Program-made: the position numbers and the translations under genes
In this document: positions 63,881 through 64,000 of the stretch, piece by piece
Layout of the letters: each line of letters starts with the position of its first letter
How positions within the stretch are numbered: the first letter of the stretch is position 1
Source: SG8-30 sp963715485
GTDB taxonomy: Bacteria; Pseudomonadota; Gammaproteobacteria; Steroidobacterales; Steroidobacteraceae
Length of the DNA stretch: 64,000 nucleotides
NCBI GenBank assembly: GCA_963715485.1
Contig: OY970244.1
Span: forward strand, 2,542,001 to 2,606,000
Direction of reading: 5' to 3'
The notes under the pieces: generated by a model
What the model was told of the DNA's origin: nothing
What the model saw: the letters and a program-made list of their open reading frames with translations, nothing else
Database searches by the model: none

Positions 63881-63900
63881 CTATTTGATTGCGCTAGACT
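63873..63900 (+). promoter_or_regulatory. Candidate promoter of the gene at the right edge
   Basis: TTGTGT (63873-63878), 16-nt spacer, TAGACT (63895-63900), ending 30 nt before the ATG at 63931. The -35 box lies within the palindrome. Confidence 0.45.
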
Positions 63901-63930
63901 GAAGCTCAGGCTTGGATGCCGGGGACTGTC

Positions 63931-64000
63931 ATGGCGGTGATCATCGATTCCAGTGGCCGGCTGCACCACGACCAGGATCGCGGGCTGGCGCTGCTGTGCC
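63931..64000 (+). CDS. Unidentified protein, N-terminal fragment
   Basis: Open frame from ATG 63931 to the window end: 23 codons beginning MAVIIDSSGRLHHDQDRG. GGGGA lies upstream at plausible distance. Too short to assign. It has its own promoter and an operator-like palindrome, so it is probably regulated separately from ettA. Confidence 0.4.
   Translation, partial: MAVIIDSSGRLHHDQDRGLALLC

Overview
This is a high-GC, gene-dense chromosomal window from a gammaproteobacterium. The evidence is the run of conserved gammaproteobacterial neighbourhoods: tig-clpP-clpX-lon, fimV-truA-accD-folC-dedD-cvpA-purF, prmB-aroC, psd-epmA with efp, nrdR-ribD-ribE-ribB-ribH-nusB-thiL, and xseB-ispA-dxs. The exact genus cannot be read from the sequence. 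Nearly all of the window is housekeeping; there is no rRNA, CRISPR array, prophage or intact insertion sequence. Almost every base is within or next to a confidently assigned gene, and no gap without a gene exceeds about 300 bases.

Layout. 1-7 kb: a minus-strand proteostasis block (trigger factor, ClpP, ClpX, Lon; Lon is cut by the window edge), preceded by five tRNA genes (Pro, Arg, His, Lys, Leu). 7-16 kb: a serine/formate/one-carbon region with L-serine ammonia-lyase, a two-subunit NAD-linked formate dehydrogenase, FolD and formate-tetrahydrofolate ligase. 16-23.5 kb: cysS-gltX, a secreted cyclophilin, LpxH, MiaE, a receiver-domain/Ser-Thr kinase fusion and glycerate kinase. 23.5-32 kb: purF-cvpA-dedD-folC-accD-truA-fimV, the classic locus but without trpFBA. 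32-39.4 kb: MFS transporter, aroC, prmB, then SCO1, psd, epmA, free-Met-R-sulfoxide reductase and efp. 39.6-46 kb: a FimX-like degenerate GGDEF/EAL protein and topoisomerase IV (parC, parE). 46-48.5 kb: a DUF3501 / [4Fe-4S] CCG-domain oxidoreductase / rubrerythrin operon. 48.7-52.7 kb: xseB-ispA-dxs-folE2. 52.8-61 kb: a Ser/Thr kinase with a cyclic-nucleotide-binding-like domain, then thiL, nusB, ribH, a RibB with a degenerate RibA half, ribE, ribD, nrdR and glyA. 61-64 kb: a histone-deacetylase-family hydrolase, ettA, and the start of an unidentified gene behind a palindromic promoter.

How the genes fit together. Serine ammonia-lyase, GlyA, FolD, formate-THF ligase and formate dehydrogenase together can interconvert serine, glycine, 5,10-methylene-THF, formyl-THF, formate and CO2. 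FimV and the FimX-like protein both point to type IV pilus function and c-di-GMP control of motility. EpmA plus EF-P with the conserved Lys34 indicates beta-lysylation of EF-P. The two Hanks-type kinases, one fused to a receiver domain and one to a CAP-like domain, are the least ordinary regulators here. The rubrerythrin/CCG/DUF3501 operon is the least understood metabolic unit.

No clearly new multi-gene system is visible. The best leads are the two fused kinases, the DUF3501 operon, the short palindromes between lon and clpX, and the operator-like palindrome at the right-hand end.
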